Source: Chryseobacterium sp. BGARF1 (GTDB taxonomy: Bacteria; Bacteroidota; Bacteroidia; Flavobacteriales; Weeksellaceae). From it: a DNA stretch of 64,000 nt. The DNA lies in the NCBI RefSeq assembly GCF_001677955.1, contig NZ_LELA01000030.1, positions 1 through 64,000 of the forward strand, read 5' to 3'. Under the pieces are notes generated by a model. That model saw only the letters and a program-made list of their open reading frames with translations, was not told the origin of the DNA and ran no database searches. Shown in pieces: positions 25,947 through 34,489 of the stretch (the stretch's first letter is position 1; every line of letters starts with the position of its first letter). A program made the position numbers and the translations under genes.

Positions 25947-28900
25947 ATGTCTAATAACAAAAGAATTTTCGTAGAAAAAAGAGGTATTTTCGATGTAGAA
26001 AGTCCAAAAATTTTTGATGAAGTAAAAGCGGTGGTTCCGTCTATCCAAAGCGTAAAAGTGTATAACGTTTACGATATTTTTGGATTAAATGATGGTGAAT
26101 TCGAAAAAGTAGTAAACAGCACTTTCGTAGATCCGGTTACTGATATTTTAATCGAAGAAAACCCTGCACAGGGAACTCATTTCGCATTAGAATTTTTACC
26201 GGGACAATACGATCAGCGTGCTGATTCTGCACAACAGTGTATTGCTTTACTGACTGAAAATGAGAAGTCTAAAGTAAGAAGCGGTAAACTTATCGAATTC
26301 GAAGGAGTTTCCGAATCTGACTTAGTTAAAATCAAAGACCTTTTAATCAATAAAGTAGAATCTCAGGAGAAAGATTTATCAACTTTAAATATTCCTGCGG
26401 AAGAAACGCCGTCAAAAGTGATTGTTCATGAAGGTTTTATCAATTTTGATGATGCTCAGCTTGAAGAATTCTTTAACAATCACGGTTTTGCTTTAGGATT
26501 GGATGATTTGAAATTCATTCAGGAATATTTTAAAACTGAACAGAGAAATCCTACGGAAACTGAACTTAAAGTTTTAGACACGTATTGGAGCGACCACTGT
26601 CGTCACACAACGTTTGAAACAGAATTGTCAAATATTGAATTTGAAGGACAGTTTAAACATACATTGGAAACTATTTTCAATGATTATATTGAAAAAAGAA
26701 AATTCTTAGGACGCGAATTGAAACCAATCTCTTTAATGGATTTGGCGACCGTTTGCGGAAGATATTTTAGTAAAACCGGAAAGCTTGATAACTTGGTAGT
26801 TTCAGACGAGATTAACGCTTGTACAATACAGATCGAAGCTGAATACGACGGTAAAAAAGAACCTTGGTATTTATTATTCAAAAACGAAACACACAATCAC
26901 CCAACAGAAATTGAACCTTTTGGTGGTGCTTCAACATGTTTAGGTGGCGCGATCAGAGACCCTTTGTCTGGACGTTCTTTTGTTTTTCAGGCAATGAGAT
27001 TAACGGGTGCAGCTGATGTGTTGGAATCTGTTGATAAAACTTTACCAGGAAAATTACCTCAAAAAACAATCACAAAACAGGCTGCAAACGGATATTCTTC
27101 TTACGGTAACCAAATCGGTTTGGCAACTACAATGGTTTCTGAGATCTATGACGAAGGCTACAAAGCAAAAAGAATGGAAGTTGGTTTCGTTGCCGGAGCG
27201 GTTCCTGTGGATTGGGTAAGACGTGAAAAGCCTGAAGCTGGTGATTCTATCATCATTTTAGGTGGTGCAACGGGTCGTGACGGAGTTGGTGGAGCAAGCG
27301 GAAGTTCGAAAGAACAGGACGAAACCTCTATCCACACGATGAGTTCTGAAGTTCAGAAAGGAAATGCAGTGGAAGAACGTAAAATCCAGAGATTGTTCAG
27401 AAATCCTGAAGTAACGAGACTGATTAAAAAATCGAATGATTTCGGAGCGGGTGGAGTTTCTGTAGCAATTGGTGAGATCGCTGATTCTTTGGAAGTTAAC
27501 TTGGATGTTTTACCATTAAAATATGAAGGTTTGAACGGAACCGAGCTTGCTATTTCAGAATCTCAGGAAAGAATGGCGGTTGTGGTTGAACCAAAAGATA
27601 AAGAGCAGTTCATCAAATTCTGTGAAGCTGAAAACATTGTAGCTGTTGAAGTTGCAAAAGTGACAGATTCAGGAAGAATGCAGATGTTCTGGAAAGGTGA
27701 TAAGATTGTTGACCTTTCAAGAGAGTTTTTGGATACAAACGGTTGTTCTAAAAGCCAAGAAGTTAAGATCACACATCTTAATGAATTGAAAGAAGAAGCA
27801 CAGACTTTTAACGAAGAAAATTTCTTAAAAATATTAAGTGATAAAAATGTTGCTTCTCAAAAAGGTTTGTTGGAAATGTTCGATTCATCAATTGGTGCGA
27901 CTACAGTTGCAATGCCTTTAGGTGGAAAATATCAGCAGACTTTGATGGAAGGAAGCGTTCAGACGTTGCCGATTTTAGGAGCAAAAGACATCGAAACGGT
28001 TTCTTTGGCAAGTTGGGGATTTGATGCTGAAATTTCAAAGCAAAACTCATTGTTTGGAGCTTCTTATGCAGTGGTTGAAAGTGTTGCGAAGATCGTTGCG
28101 ATGGGTGGCGATTATAAAAATATCAGATTCAGTTTCCAGGAATATTTTGAGAAATTAGGTCAGAATCCAGAAAAGTGGGGTAAGCCTTTGGCGTCTCTTT
28201 TGGGGGCGTATGATGCTCAAATCAATTTTGGTCTAGCTGCGATTGGAGGTAAAGATTCAATGAGTGGAACATACCAGGATTTGAATGTTCCACCAACGTT
28301 AATTTCTTTCGCTTGTGCTAATGGAGAAAAGAAAAATATCATCTCTCCTGAATTTAAACAGGCAGGAAATAAACTCTATTTCTTCAATCATATTCCGCAG
28401 GAAAACGGACTTCCAAACTATGATAAATTGAAAGATGTTTACGAACTTATTTTCGAAAATATCAAAGCTGGAAAAGTAGTTTCTGTGAAGACTATTAAAG
28501 AAGGCGGAGTTGCAGTTGCTTTAGCAAAAATGAGTTTCGGAAACAGATTGGGAGTTGAAATAAATGTTACTAATGAGAACGTTTTATTAGCTAAAAACAT
28601 TGGAAGTTTAATCATCGAATCTACTGAAGAATTAAGTTCTGTTTTACTTCAATTAATAGGTGAAGTTAAAAATTCAAATATTTTGAAAATCAGTAATTTG
28701 AATTTTGAAATCGAAAAATTACTTGAAGCAAATACGAAAACTTTTGAAAACCTTTTCTCAACGATTGAAAAAGAAAAAATCGTGGTTGAATTAGATTCAA
28801 AACTGAACTCAATCAACCCAAGAAATATCATCATTAAGAAACACGGAATCGCTCAGCCAAGAGTTTTTGCACCGGTTTTCCCAGGGACAAATTGCGAGTA

Positions 28901-29645
28901 CGATACGCTGAATGCATTCCAAAAAGAAGGTGCAATTGTAAGCAGTTTACCTTTAATCAATATCAATCATCAATTGCTTGACGAAAGCATCGATGCGTGG
29001 GTAGAAGAAATTAAACAGTCGCAAATTTTAGCATTCTCTGGAGGGTTTTCTGCAGGTGACGAACCAGATGGTTCTGCTAAGTTTATCGTGAATGTTTTGA
29101 AGAACGAAAAGATGAAAAATGCCGTTCACGAATTGCTTGACAGAGACGGAATGATTATCGGAATTTGCAACGGTTTCCAGGCGTTGGTGAAGTCAGGATT
29201 ACTGCCCTATGGAAGGATCAAAGATTTGGATGAGAATTCTCCGACGTTGGCTCATAATGCAATCAGAAGACACATTTCTCAAATGGTCAATGTGAAAGTA
29301 TTAAATGATGAATCGCCTTGGTTGAAAGGAATGAAAGACCAAGTTTTCACAATTCCAATTTCTCACGGTGAGGGTCGTTTTATGGCTTCGAAAGAAGAAA
29401 TTCAGAAATTGTATGAGAACGGACAGATTGCTACTCAATATTTAGATTTAGATGGAAACATCGCTCACGGAATGCCGTTCAATCCAAATAACTCATTATT
29501 CGGAATTGAAGGAATCACAAGTCCGTGTGGAAAAATCTATGGTAGAATGGGGCATCCTGAACGTTTCGCAGAAGGATTAATGAAAAACATTCCAACAGCG
29601 AATTATCACAATATCTTTAAAAACGGAGTGGAATACTTTAAATAG
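25947..29645 (+). CDS. purL: Phosphoribosylformylglycinamidine synthase (single-chain PurL)
   Basis: The 1232-residue protein is the large single-chain FGAM synthase, which converts FGAR, glutamine and ATP to FGAM. An N-terminal PurS-like region is followed by the linker (LDTYWSDHCRHTTFETEL, about 210-227). Two AIR-synthase-like halves follow (FKNETHNHPTEIEPFGGAST near 312; AAIGGKDSMSGTYQDLN near 770). The C-terminal class I glutamine amidotransferase has FPGTNCEYDT, nucleophile Cys in GMIIGICNGFQAL (about 1073) and the His/Glu pair in GRMGHPERFAEG. It appears complete and monocistronic, with a strong hairpin after it. Confidence 0.97.
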   Translation: MSNNKRIFVEKRGIFDVESPKIFDEVKAVVPSIQSVKVYNVYDIFGLNDGEFEKVVNSTFVDPVTDILIEENPAQGTHFALEFLPGQYDQRADSAQQCIALLTENEKSKVRSGKLIEFEGVSESDLVKIKDLLINKVESQEKDLSTLNIPAEETPSKVIVHEGFINFDDAQLEEFFNNHGFALGLDDLKFIQEYFKTEQRNPTETELKVLDTYWSDHCRHTTFETELSNIEFEGQFKHTLETIFNDYIEKRKFLGRELKPISLMDLATVCGRYFSKTGKLDNLVVSDEINACTIQIEAEYDGKKEPWYLLFKNETHNHPTEIEPFGGASTCLGGAIRDPLSGRSFVFQAMRLTGAADVLESVDKTLPGKLPQKTITKQAANGYSSYGNQIGLATTMVSEIYDEGYKAKRMEVGFVAGAVPVDWVRREKPEAGDSIIILGGATGRDGVGGASGSSKEQDETSIHTMSSEVQKGNAVEERKIQRLFRNPEVTRLIKKSNDFGAGGVSVAIGEIADSLEVNLDVLPLKYEGLNGTELAISESQERMAVVVEPKDKEQFIKFCEAENIVAVEVAKVTDSGRMQMFWKGDKIVDLSREFLDTNGCSKSQEVKITHLNELKEEAQTFNEENFLKILSDKNVASQKGLLEMFDSSIGATTVAMPLGGKYQQTLMEGSVQTLPILGAKDIETVSLASWGFDAEISKQNSLFGASYAVVESVAKIVAMGGDYKNIRFSFQEYFEKLGQNPEKWGKPLASLLGAYDAQINFGLAAIGGKDSMSGTYQDLNVPPTLISFACANGEKKNIISPEFKQAGNKLYFFNHIPQENGLPNYDKLKDVYELIFENIKAGKVVSVKTIKEGGVAVALAKMSFGNRLGVEINVTNENVLLAKNIGSLIIESTEELSSVLLQLIGEVKNSNILKISNLNFEIEKLLEANTKTFENLFSTIEKEKIVVELDSKLNSINPRNIIIKKHGIAQPRVFAPVFPGTNCEYDTLNAFQKEGAIVSSLPLININHQLLDESIDAWVEEIKQSQILAFSGGFSAGDEPDGSAKFIVNVLKNEKMKNAVHELLDRDGMIIGICNGFQALVKSGLLPYGRIKDLDENSPTLAHNAIRRHISQMVNVKVLNDESPWLKGMKDQVFTIPISHGEGRFMASKEEIQKLYENGQIATQYLDLDGNIAHGMPFNPNNSLFGIEGITSPCGKIYGRMGHPERFAEGLMKNIPTANYHNIFKNGVEYFK

Positions 29646-29693
29646 ATTATTGAGGCTTTTTAAAGGCTAAAATATTTTTAAATAAATAATAAG

Positions 29694-29725
29694 AAAATGA
29701 CTGTCATTAATGGCAGTCATTTTTT
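29694..29725 (+). terminator. Terminator of purL, resembling the barstar gene start
   Basis: AAAATGACTG and CAGTCATTTT form a 10-bp stem with a TCATTAATGG loop and a T run. The 32 bases match 32928-32959, the start of the barstar-like gene, at about 29 positions. Read as codons from 29697 it gives MTVINGSHFLFEDFQ then a stop. Confidence 0.8.
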
Positions 29726-29838
29726 ATTTGAAGACTTTCAATGATTTTTTTAATAAAATCGAAAAAAAATAAAATAAATTGCAACATTCACGATGTGATT
29801 GCGTCTATTAGATAGAAACGATAAACGACTAATAATTT

Positions 29839-30411
29839 TTGAAAACAAAAACAGTAAATATCAGTGATAGGGAATTGTTGGAGCTATGCGGTTCCGGAAA
29901 CAATTCCGGATATTCTCTGCTTTATCAGCGCTATTCTAAGGCTGCTTTCAATTCAATATTTCGTATTGTAAATGATAGGGAAGATGCAGAAGACATTCTT
30001 CAGGAAGTTTTTGTAAAAGTATTCTCGGAGATAAAATCTTTAAAAAATACAGATAGTTTCGGAGGGTGGGTTAAGCGAATTGCAATCAATCATTCACTGA
30101 ATTTCCTCAGAAAAAAGAAAGTCTATTTTTCTGAAATTGAAGACGATAAAATGTTGGATGATAAAGATGATGAACTGGAAGAGAAACGGGCTTTAGAATT
30201 CCGTATAGAAGAGCTTCAGAATGCTATTGCAGAGCTTCCGGTGCAAATCAGAACCATTGTGAATCTTCTTCTGTTTGAAGACATGCCACAGGAAGAAATA
30301 GCAAAAAGTTTAAATATTCCGGCAGGTACGGTAAGAAGCTATTATCACCGTGCTAAAAAGAAAATTTTTGAAAAACTAACTCAAAAAAGTCAAAATGAAA
30401 GATTCGCTTAA
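29839..30411 (+). CDS. RNA polymerase sigma factor, ECF type
   Basis: The 190-residue protein starts at TTG 29839 (MKTKTVNISDRELLELCGSG). Region 2 contains FNSIFRIVNDREDAEDILQE and VFVKVFSEI (about 35-65), including the -10 recognition helix. Region 4 contains LPVQIRTIVNLLLFEDMPQEE and IAKSLNIPAGTVRSYYHRAK (about 130-175), the -35 helix-turn-helix. It is a group IV sigma factor. The next gene overlaps its end by 17 bases and encodes a membrane protein placed like an anti-sigma factor. The following DUF4097-like genes are probable members of the same operon. Confidence 0.92.
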   Translation: MKTKTVNISDRELLELCGSGNNSGYSLLYQRYSKAAFNSIFRIVNDREDAEDILQEVFVKVFSEIKSLKNTDSFGGWVKRIAINHSLNFLRKKKVYFSEIEDDKMLDDKDDELEEKRALEFRIEELQNAIAELPVQIRTIVNLLLFEDMPQEEIAKSLNIPAGTVRSYYHRAKKKIFEKLTQKSQNERFA

Positions 30412-31237
30412 AAAATATATTCAAGACCACCGTGAGGAGTTTGATACGCTCGAAGTTCCGGAAGATACGTTTGATAAAATAATGTTAAGATTAAATGAGA
30501 CAGCCGTTTCTGAAGAAAAAATCACTCCATTATTTTCGTGGAAAAAATGGAGTGCCGCTGCTTCTGTAGTTATAATTTTTAGTATTGGACTTTATGCTTT
30601 TTGGAATCAAAAAGAAGGTGAAAAAACAAGGATTGCAGTTCATGAAAAACTTAAGGAAGATGAAAGTAAAGTTGATGTTTTAAATCAAAAAAATGAGTTG
30701 GAAACTGTAAAAATAGAAACTGTAATACAACAAAATACAGGTAAAGCTTTCACGCAAAATAATTCAGATCATTCACAGAAAATAGTAGAAACTAAAAGTC
30801 TTGCCCAGAATGATGATCTTGAGAGTGAAAGTAATTTTGACGAGCTGAAAGCTTTAGAATTGATAAATGATCAGCATTCAGCAAGTTCAAGGCTACGAGG
30901 AATTAATCTACTGAAGAGTTTTTCAGCTTCTGATGAAAAAATTATCAATATTTTATCTGAAAAAGCACTTTCGGATGAAAATACAAATGTAAGATTAGCT
31001 GCTGTTGAAGCTTTATCTGTACATATTGAAAATACAGAGGTTAGTGAAAATATTCGACAGATTTTTCTCAATCAAGATGACCCTATCGTACAAAAAGAAC
31101 TTATTGCGATTTTAACTGAGAAAAATCCATCCCAACTTAACAGAGAAGTTAATGCAAAGTTGAAGGAACTTACTCTTGATCCTACAACAGCCGTTTTCGT
31201 AAAAGACGAAGCATATGCGGTTTTAATGAGATATTAA
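30395..31237 (+). CDS. Membrane HEAT-repeat protein, putative anti-sigma factor
   Basis: The 280-residue protein has a cytoplasmic N-terminus (about 1-50), one membrane helix (WSAAASVVIIFSIGLYAFW, about 52-70), a polar linker, and a C-terminal alpha-helical region (about 155-280). The latter contains LINDQHSASSRLRGINLLKS, LSDENTNVRLAAVEALSVHI and LNQDDPIVQKELIAILTEKN, characteristic of HEAT-like repeats. There is no zinc-binding HxxxCxxC anti-sigma motif. Its 17-base overlap with the ECF sigma gene suggests translational coupling and an anti-sigma role (inference). Confidence 0.75.
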   Translation: MKDSLKKYIQDHREEFDTLEVPEDTFDKIMLRLNETAVSEEKITPLFSWKKWSAAASVVIIFSIGLYAFWNQKEGEKTRIAVHEKLKEDESKVDVLNQKNELETVKIETVIQQNTGKAFTQNNSDHSQKIVETKSLAQNDDLESESNFDELKALELINDQHSASSRLRGINLLKSFSASDEKIINILSEKALSDENTNVRLAAVEALSVHIENTEVSENIRQIFLNQDDPIVQKELIAILTEKNPSQLNREVNAKLKELTLDPTTAVFVKDEAYAVLMRY

Positions 31238-31283
31238 AAGCTTTTATATATAAACAAGTAAATTATTTAACAAATTAAACATT

Positions 31284-31349
31284 ATGAAATCGCCATTATT
31301 AGAAATTATAAACACGTGTGATGGTACAGCGATAACATATGACAATTAA
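31284..31349 (+). CDS. Possible 21-residue leader peptide
   Basis: ATG at 31284 opens a 21-codon frame (MKSPLLEIINTCDGTAITYD plus N) ending at 31349, 22 bases before the DUF4097-like start. It lies in the leader between the anti-sigma gene and the DUF4097-like gene. It has no known homologue that I recognise and may be chance. Confidence 0.3.
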   Translation: MKSPLLEIINTCDGTAITYDN

Positions 31350-31371
31350 AAAAAACAATAAAAATCTACAT

Positions 31372-32169
31372 ATGAAAAAGATATATTTAATCTTATTTGC
31401 TTTGATGACACTTTCTGTGCATGCGCAAGATGATGCTGAGCAACCCAACGCTACACAAGAAAGTTCTAAAACGTATAAAATCAAAAAAAGTAAAGGCAAA
31501 CTACTCCTTAATTTAGGTCAAGTAACGGTGGAAGGTTACAAGGGGAGCGAGATCATTTTTTCGGTGAAAGGCGAAGATGAGGATGAAGATAAACGTGCTG
31601 AAGGGCTGCAAATCGTTAATTCTTTAGGACTTGTAGATAATACAGGACTTGGAATTAATGTCAATGAAAAAGACGGTATATTGGAGGTTAATTCTTTGAA
31701 AAAAATGTCTTTTCCGGACGTGAAAATTTTAGTTCCTGAAAACGTTATTATTTCATTTAAACATCAGTCACAATATGGAGGAGATATAGTTTTCAAAAAT
31801 ATTCAGAATGAAATTGAAATTGCGACCACTTATAACAATATCAAACTGGAAAATATTACAGGTCCAGCTACTGTAAAATCTATTTATGGAAAAGTAGAAG
31901 CGGTTTTTAATCAAAATACAAAAGGACCTTTGTCGATTATTTCCGTGTATGGTCTTGCTGATGTTACGCTTCCTAAATCGGTAAAAGCTAACTTGAAAAC
32001 AACAACTTCTTATGGGGAAATCTATATGTCTCCGGATTTTAAAATTGATGTTGAGAAGAAAGATGGCTTGGTACGTCATGGAGATGAATTGATTGGAAAA
32101 GTGAACGGCGGCGGTACCACTATTGAAGTTCGTTCCGATTACAGTAAAGTTTATTTAAGAGCGAAATGA
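31372..32169 (+). CDS. DUF4097-like exported beta-repeat protein A
   Basis: I start at MKKIYLILFALMTLSVHAQ (31372), a clean signal peptide, rather than the ATG 33 bases upstream, giving 265 residues. The mature part is all-beta with repeated short strands such as VTVEGYKGSEIIFSVKGE, ATTYNNIKLENITGPATVKS and TSYGEIYMSPDF, the pattern of DUF4097 (LiaG/adhesin-like) beta-helical proteins. It is periplasmic or surface-exposed. It overlaps the next gene by four bases and lies downstream of the ECF sigma pair, which likely controls it. Confidence 0.8.
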   Translation: MKKIYLILFALMTLSVHAQDDAEQPNATQESSKTYKIKKSKGKLLLNLGQVTVEGYKGSEIIFSVKGEDEDEDKRAEGLQIVNSLGLVDNTGLGINVNEKDGILEVNSLKKMSFPDVKILVPENVIISFKHQSQYGGDIVFKNIQNEIEIATTYNNIKLENITGPATVKSIYGKVEAVFNQNTKGPLSIISVYGLADVTLPKSVKANLKTTTSYGEIYMSPDFKIDVEKKDGLVRHGDELIGKVNGGGTTIEVRSDYSKVYLRAK

Positions 32170-32888
32170 GAACGGTACTAACTCTTGCAGTGAGTTTGGT
32201 TTTCGGTCTTGCTGCAGCACAAACAGCGATTAATAAAAGTTTTTCTACAGATAAAAATCAAAAAATATCGTTGAAGTTTGATTATCCCGAATTGATTAAG
32301 ATTAGCACTTGGGATAAGCCTGAAGTTCAAATCTTGGGAACGGTAAATATTGATGAGAATGAAAGTAATGAAGCTTTCCAGATAAAAGAATCTAAAGAAG
32401 GGAATTCTCTGATTATTGAAGGTAAAATAGCTGAAATGAAAAATATTCCTCGTCGGATCAAGGTTGAAAAAGATAATAAAAAACTGATTTTTAAAACTCG
32501 TAAAGAATACCAAAGGTATTGTAAAGAAAACAAGGTAACTTTTAATTCGATGACCGATGGTGTTGATGTAGATATCAAATTAGAAATAAAAGTTCCGAGA
32601 TCTTTAATGACTCAGATAGAATCTCAATATGGCTTGGTTGAAGTGAAAGATTTTGGCGGAACGATCAATGTGAATGCGATATATGGTGGAATTGATGCTA
32701 CGGTTTTGGATAAAAATGTTGGAAAGCTTTCCGCGGAAACCCATTTTGGACAAATTTATTCAAATTTAGATACCAAATTCGCAGGAAAAGATTCGGATGA
32801 TTTTCGTACTTTAGTTACGGCAACATTTGGAAACGGACCACAATATAATCTGGAATCCAAATACGGAAATATTTATCTAAGAAAATAA
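32166..32888 (+). CDS. DUF4097-like exported beta-repeat protein B
   Basis: The 240-residue protein begins with a signal peptide (MRTVLTLAVSLVFGLAAAQ). Like protein A it is beta-rich, with LKFDYPELIKISTWDKPEVQ, LMTQIESQYGLVEVKDFGG, NAIYGGIDATVL and a final LESKYGNIYLRK that mirrors protein A's end (SDYSKVYLRAK). The start codon overlaps the stop of protein A in ATGA, indicating translational coupling. The two probably act together in the envelope. Role unknown. Confidence 0.8.
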   Translation: MRTVLTLAVSLVFGLAAAQTAINKSFSTDKNQKISLKFDYPELIKISTWDKPEVQILGTVNIDENESNEAFQIKESKEGNSLIIEGKIAEMKNIPRRIKVEKDNKKLIFKTRKEYQRYCKENKVTFNSMTDGVDVDIKLEIKVPRSLMTQIESQYGLVEVKDFGGTINVNAIYGGIDATVLDKNVGKLSAETHFGQIYSNLDTKFAGKDSDDFRTLVTATFGNGPQYNLESKYGNIYLRK

Positions 32889-32903
32889 TATTGGTAGTAT
32901 TTA

Positions 32904-33287
32904 ATGAAAAACGAAATTCATCATAACAAAATGACTGTCATCAATGGCGGTCATTTTTCAGATTTGGAAGGTTTTTACGAAGAAGTTTCTCAACTTTTCA
33001 TGAAAGGTGAAGATTGGAAAGTCGGAACTCTGGATGGTTTTGATGATATTTTATATGGAGTTGAAACAGATATTACTTGGAAAGATTCTCAAAAGTCAAA
33101 AGAAGATTTAGGTTTTGATTTAACTAAAAAATTCTATGAAAATAAAATCAAACAAAGGAAACCTTTCAATGTGCAATTGATTCAACAAAAACTAGCTGAA
33201 TTAATTGCCGGAAACGGACAGACTTTATTTGAAATTTTAATTGAAATCATAGAATCACATAAAAACATTACGCTGATTCTAGATTGA
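32904..33287 (+). CDS. Barstar-family protein (ribonuclease inhibitor-like)
   Basis: The 127-residue frame from 32904 has a second ATG at 32931 (MTVINGGHFSDLEGFYEEVS), which matches the usual barstar N-terminus and may be the true start (118 residues). The inhibitory helix corresponds to WKVGTLDGFDDILYG, and the C-terminal strand ITLILD matches barstar's ITIILS. Classical barstar neutralises the secreted RNase barnase; no barnase-like gene is visible nearby, so this is an orphan antidote. The start codon at 32931 lies in a terminator-like hairpin almost identical to the purL terminator. Confidence 0.8.
   Translation: MKNEIHHNKMTVINGGHFSDLEGFYEEVSQLFMKGEDWKVGTLDGFDDILYGVETDITWKDSQKSKEDLGFDLTKKFYENKIKQRKPFNVQLIQQKLAELIAGNGQTLFEILIEIIESHKNITLILD
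32928..32959 (+). promoter_or_regulatory. Hairpin covering the barstar-like start codon
   Basis: ATGACTG (32931-32937) pairs with CGGTCAT (32948-32954) around a 10-base loop and is followed by a T run. It could limit translation or attenuate transcription. Confidence 0.45.
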
Positions 33288-33359
33288 TTTTTAAATATAA
33301 AATCTGTGAAAATCTGAGAAATCCGTGGGAATTAATAGCTTGATTGAAATAATTACAAT

Positions 33360-33716
33360 TTAGCTGAAAATATATTTCCAATACACCAAAATCCCTACAA
33401 TTACCGAAAGTATCGCCATCAAAGTAACAGCTCCTGCAGAAATATCTTTTATAAAACCAATTCTTTTGTCAAACTCAGGCTGAATGATATCACAAATTTT
33501 CTCGATTGCTGTATTAAAAATTTCAGCAACTAAAACTCCAAAACTAACAATAAGGATGAGAATTGTATCAAAAATTGAAAGTTTTAGATAAAAAATCAGA
33601 AAAATATTGATAAAAAAGGCGAAAATTTCCAGCTGAAAATTTCTTTCAGATTTAAGAATAAAGAAAATACCTCGAAAAGCATTCAGAAAACTTTTATGAA
33701 TCGGAGGTTTGCGCAT
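33360..33716 (-). CDS. Diacylglycerol / undecaprenol kinase family (DgkA-like)
   Basis: The 118-residue integral membrane protein has three helices, as in DgkA. The N-terminal segment FLNAFRGIFFILKSERNFQL and the catalytic E-x2-NTAIE-x3-D motif (VLVAEIFNTAIEKICD, about 62-77) are present, followed by KDISAGAVTLMAI (about 91-103). Gram-positive relatives phosphorylate undecaprenol and E. coli DgkA phosphorylates diacylglycerol; which applies here cannot be told from sequence. It stands alone and is divergent from the next gene. Confidence 0.9.
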   Translation of the reverse strand: MRKPPIHKSFLNAFRGIFFILKSERNFQLEIFAFFINIFLIFYLKLSIFDTILILIVSFGVLVAEIFNTAIEKICDIIQPEFDKRIGFIKDISAGAVTLMAILSVIVGILVYWKYIFS

Positions 33717-33767
33717 TTTTTCTTTTTTACAAATATAGAAAAAAGAGAAGAATTTTGATTTTTCTCT

Positions 33768-33775
33768 TATCTTTG
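33768..33775 (+). promoter_or_regulatory. -7 promoter box for the exported protein at 33791
   Basis: TATCTTTG matches TAnnTTTG, 16-23 bases before the ATG at 33791. It argues against any start codon further upstream in that frame. Confidence 0.5.
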
Positions 33776-33790
33776 AGAAATTTAATTTTA

Positions 33791-34405
33791 ATGATGAAAA
33801 ATGTATTTCTTTTATTAGGTTTAGTGATTTCTACAGGCCTTTTTTCACAGGATTATAAGAAAAAAATTGCTAAATCTTCTTGCGATTGCGTGAAGTCAAT
33901 TAAGACCGAAGGAAAAAATAGTTCGGCAATAACTGCAGAGCTTGGAGTGTGTATGCTTAGAGCTACAATGCCATTTTCAAAAGAAATCAAAAAAGATTAT
34001 AATATCGATCCTACAGCTGATATTGCAGATACTGAGAAAATGGAACAGCTGGGAATAAAAATGGGAATTCTCATGGCGGAAGAATGTCAGGAAGAGTTTT
34101 TAAAAATAGCTCAATATGCTAATGAGGAAGCGGGAGGAAAAGAGTCTTCAGAACTTTTAATAAACGGAACGGTCTCTAAAATTGAGAAAGAAAACTTTAT
34201 TGTTTTCCATGTGGTAGGAGAAAATAAGATCCTGAATAAGCTTTATTGGATCTCATCTGTGGATTCCAATTTAGATCTGCCTAAAGAATATCAGACGTTG
34301 ATGAACAAAAAAGTTAACATCAGCTATTTTACGATGGAGATTTTTGATCCGAAAATTAATGACTACAAAACCCTGAATATTATTTCGACACTGAAAACAG
34401 AATAA
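33791..34405 (+). CDS. Exported protein of unknown function
   Basis: I start at the double ATG at 33791 (MMKNVFLLLGLVISTGLFSQ), a signal peptide, because a -7 box lies just upstream; this gives 204 residues. The mature region opens with KIAKSSCDCVKSIK and has ELGVCMLRA and MAEECQEEFLK: four cysteines in the first half, which may form disulfides. The second half (NGTVSKIEKENFIVFHVVGE, LYWISSVDSN) looks like a beta domain. I do not recognise the family. It lies upstream of dnaN, which has its own promoter. Confidence 0.65.
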   Translation: MMKNVFLLLGLVISTGLFSQDYKKKIAKSSCDCVKSIKTEGKNSSAITAELGVCMLRATMPFSKEIKKDYNIDPTADIADTEKMEQLGIKMGILMAEECQEEFLKIAQYANEEAGGKESSELLINGTVSKIEKENFIVFHVVGENKILNKLYWISSVDSNLDLPKEYQTLMNKKVNISYFTMEIFDPKINDYKTLNIISTLKTE

Positions 34406-34459
34406 TGATATTTGTTAATAACTCTCAGGATTATTCTTTTCTATCTGTTTTCTATTTAT

Positions 34460-34467
34460 TATATTTG
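34460..34467 (+). promoter_or_regulatory. -7 promoter box for dnaN
   Basis: TATATTTG matches TAnnTTTG and lies 22 bases before the dnaN ATG at 34490. Confidence 0.5.
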
Positions 34468-34489
34468 TAGAAACTTATTCTTTAAATCT

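Noticed and set aside
31339..31371. Earlier ATG for the first DUF4097-like protein
   Set aside because: The residues added (MTIKKNNKNLH) would precede a clean signal peptide that itself starts with MKKIYLIL.
34412..34489. 26-residue upstream extension of DnaN
   Set aside because: A -7 box at 34460-34467 lies within it and the DnaN N-terminus is conserved from MKFIIS.
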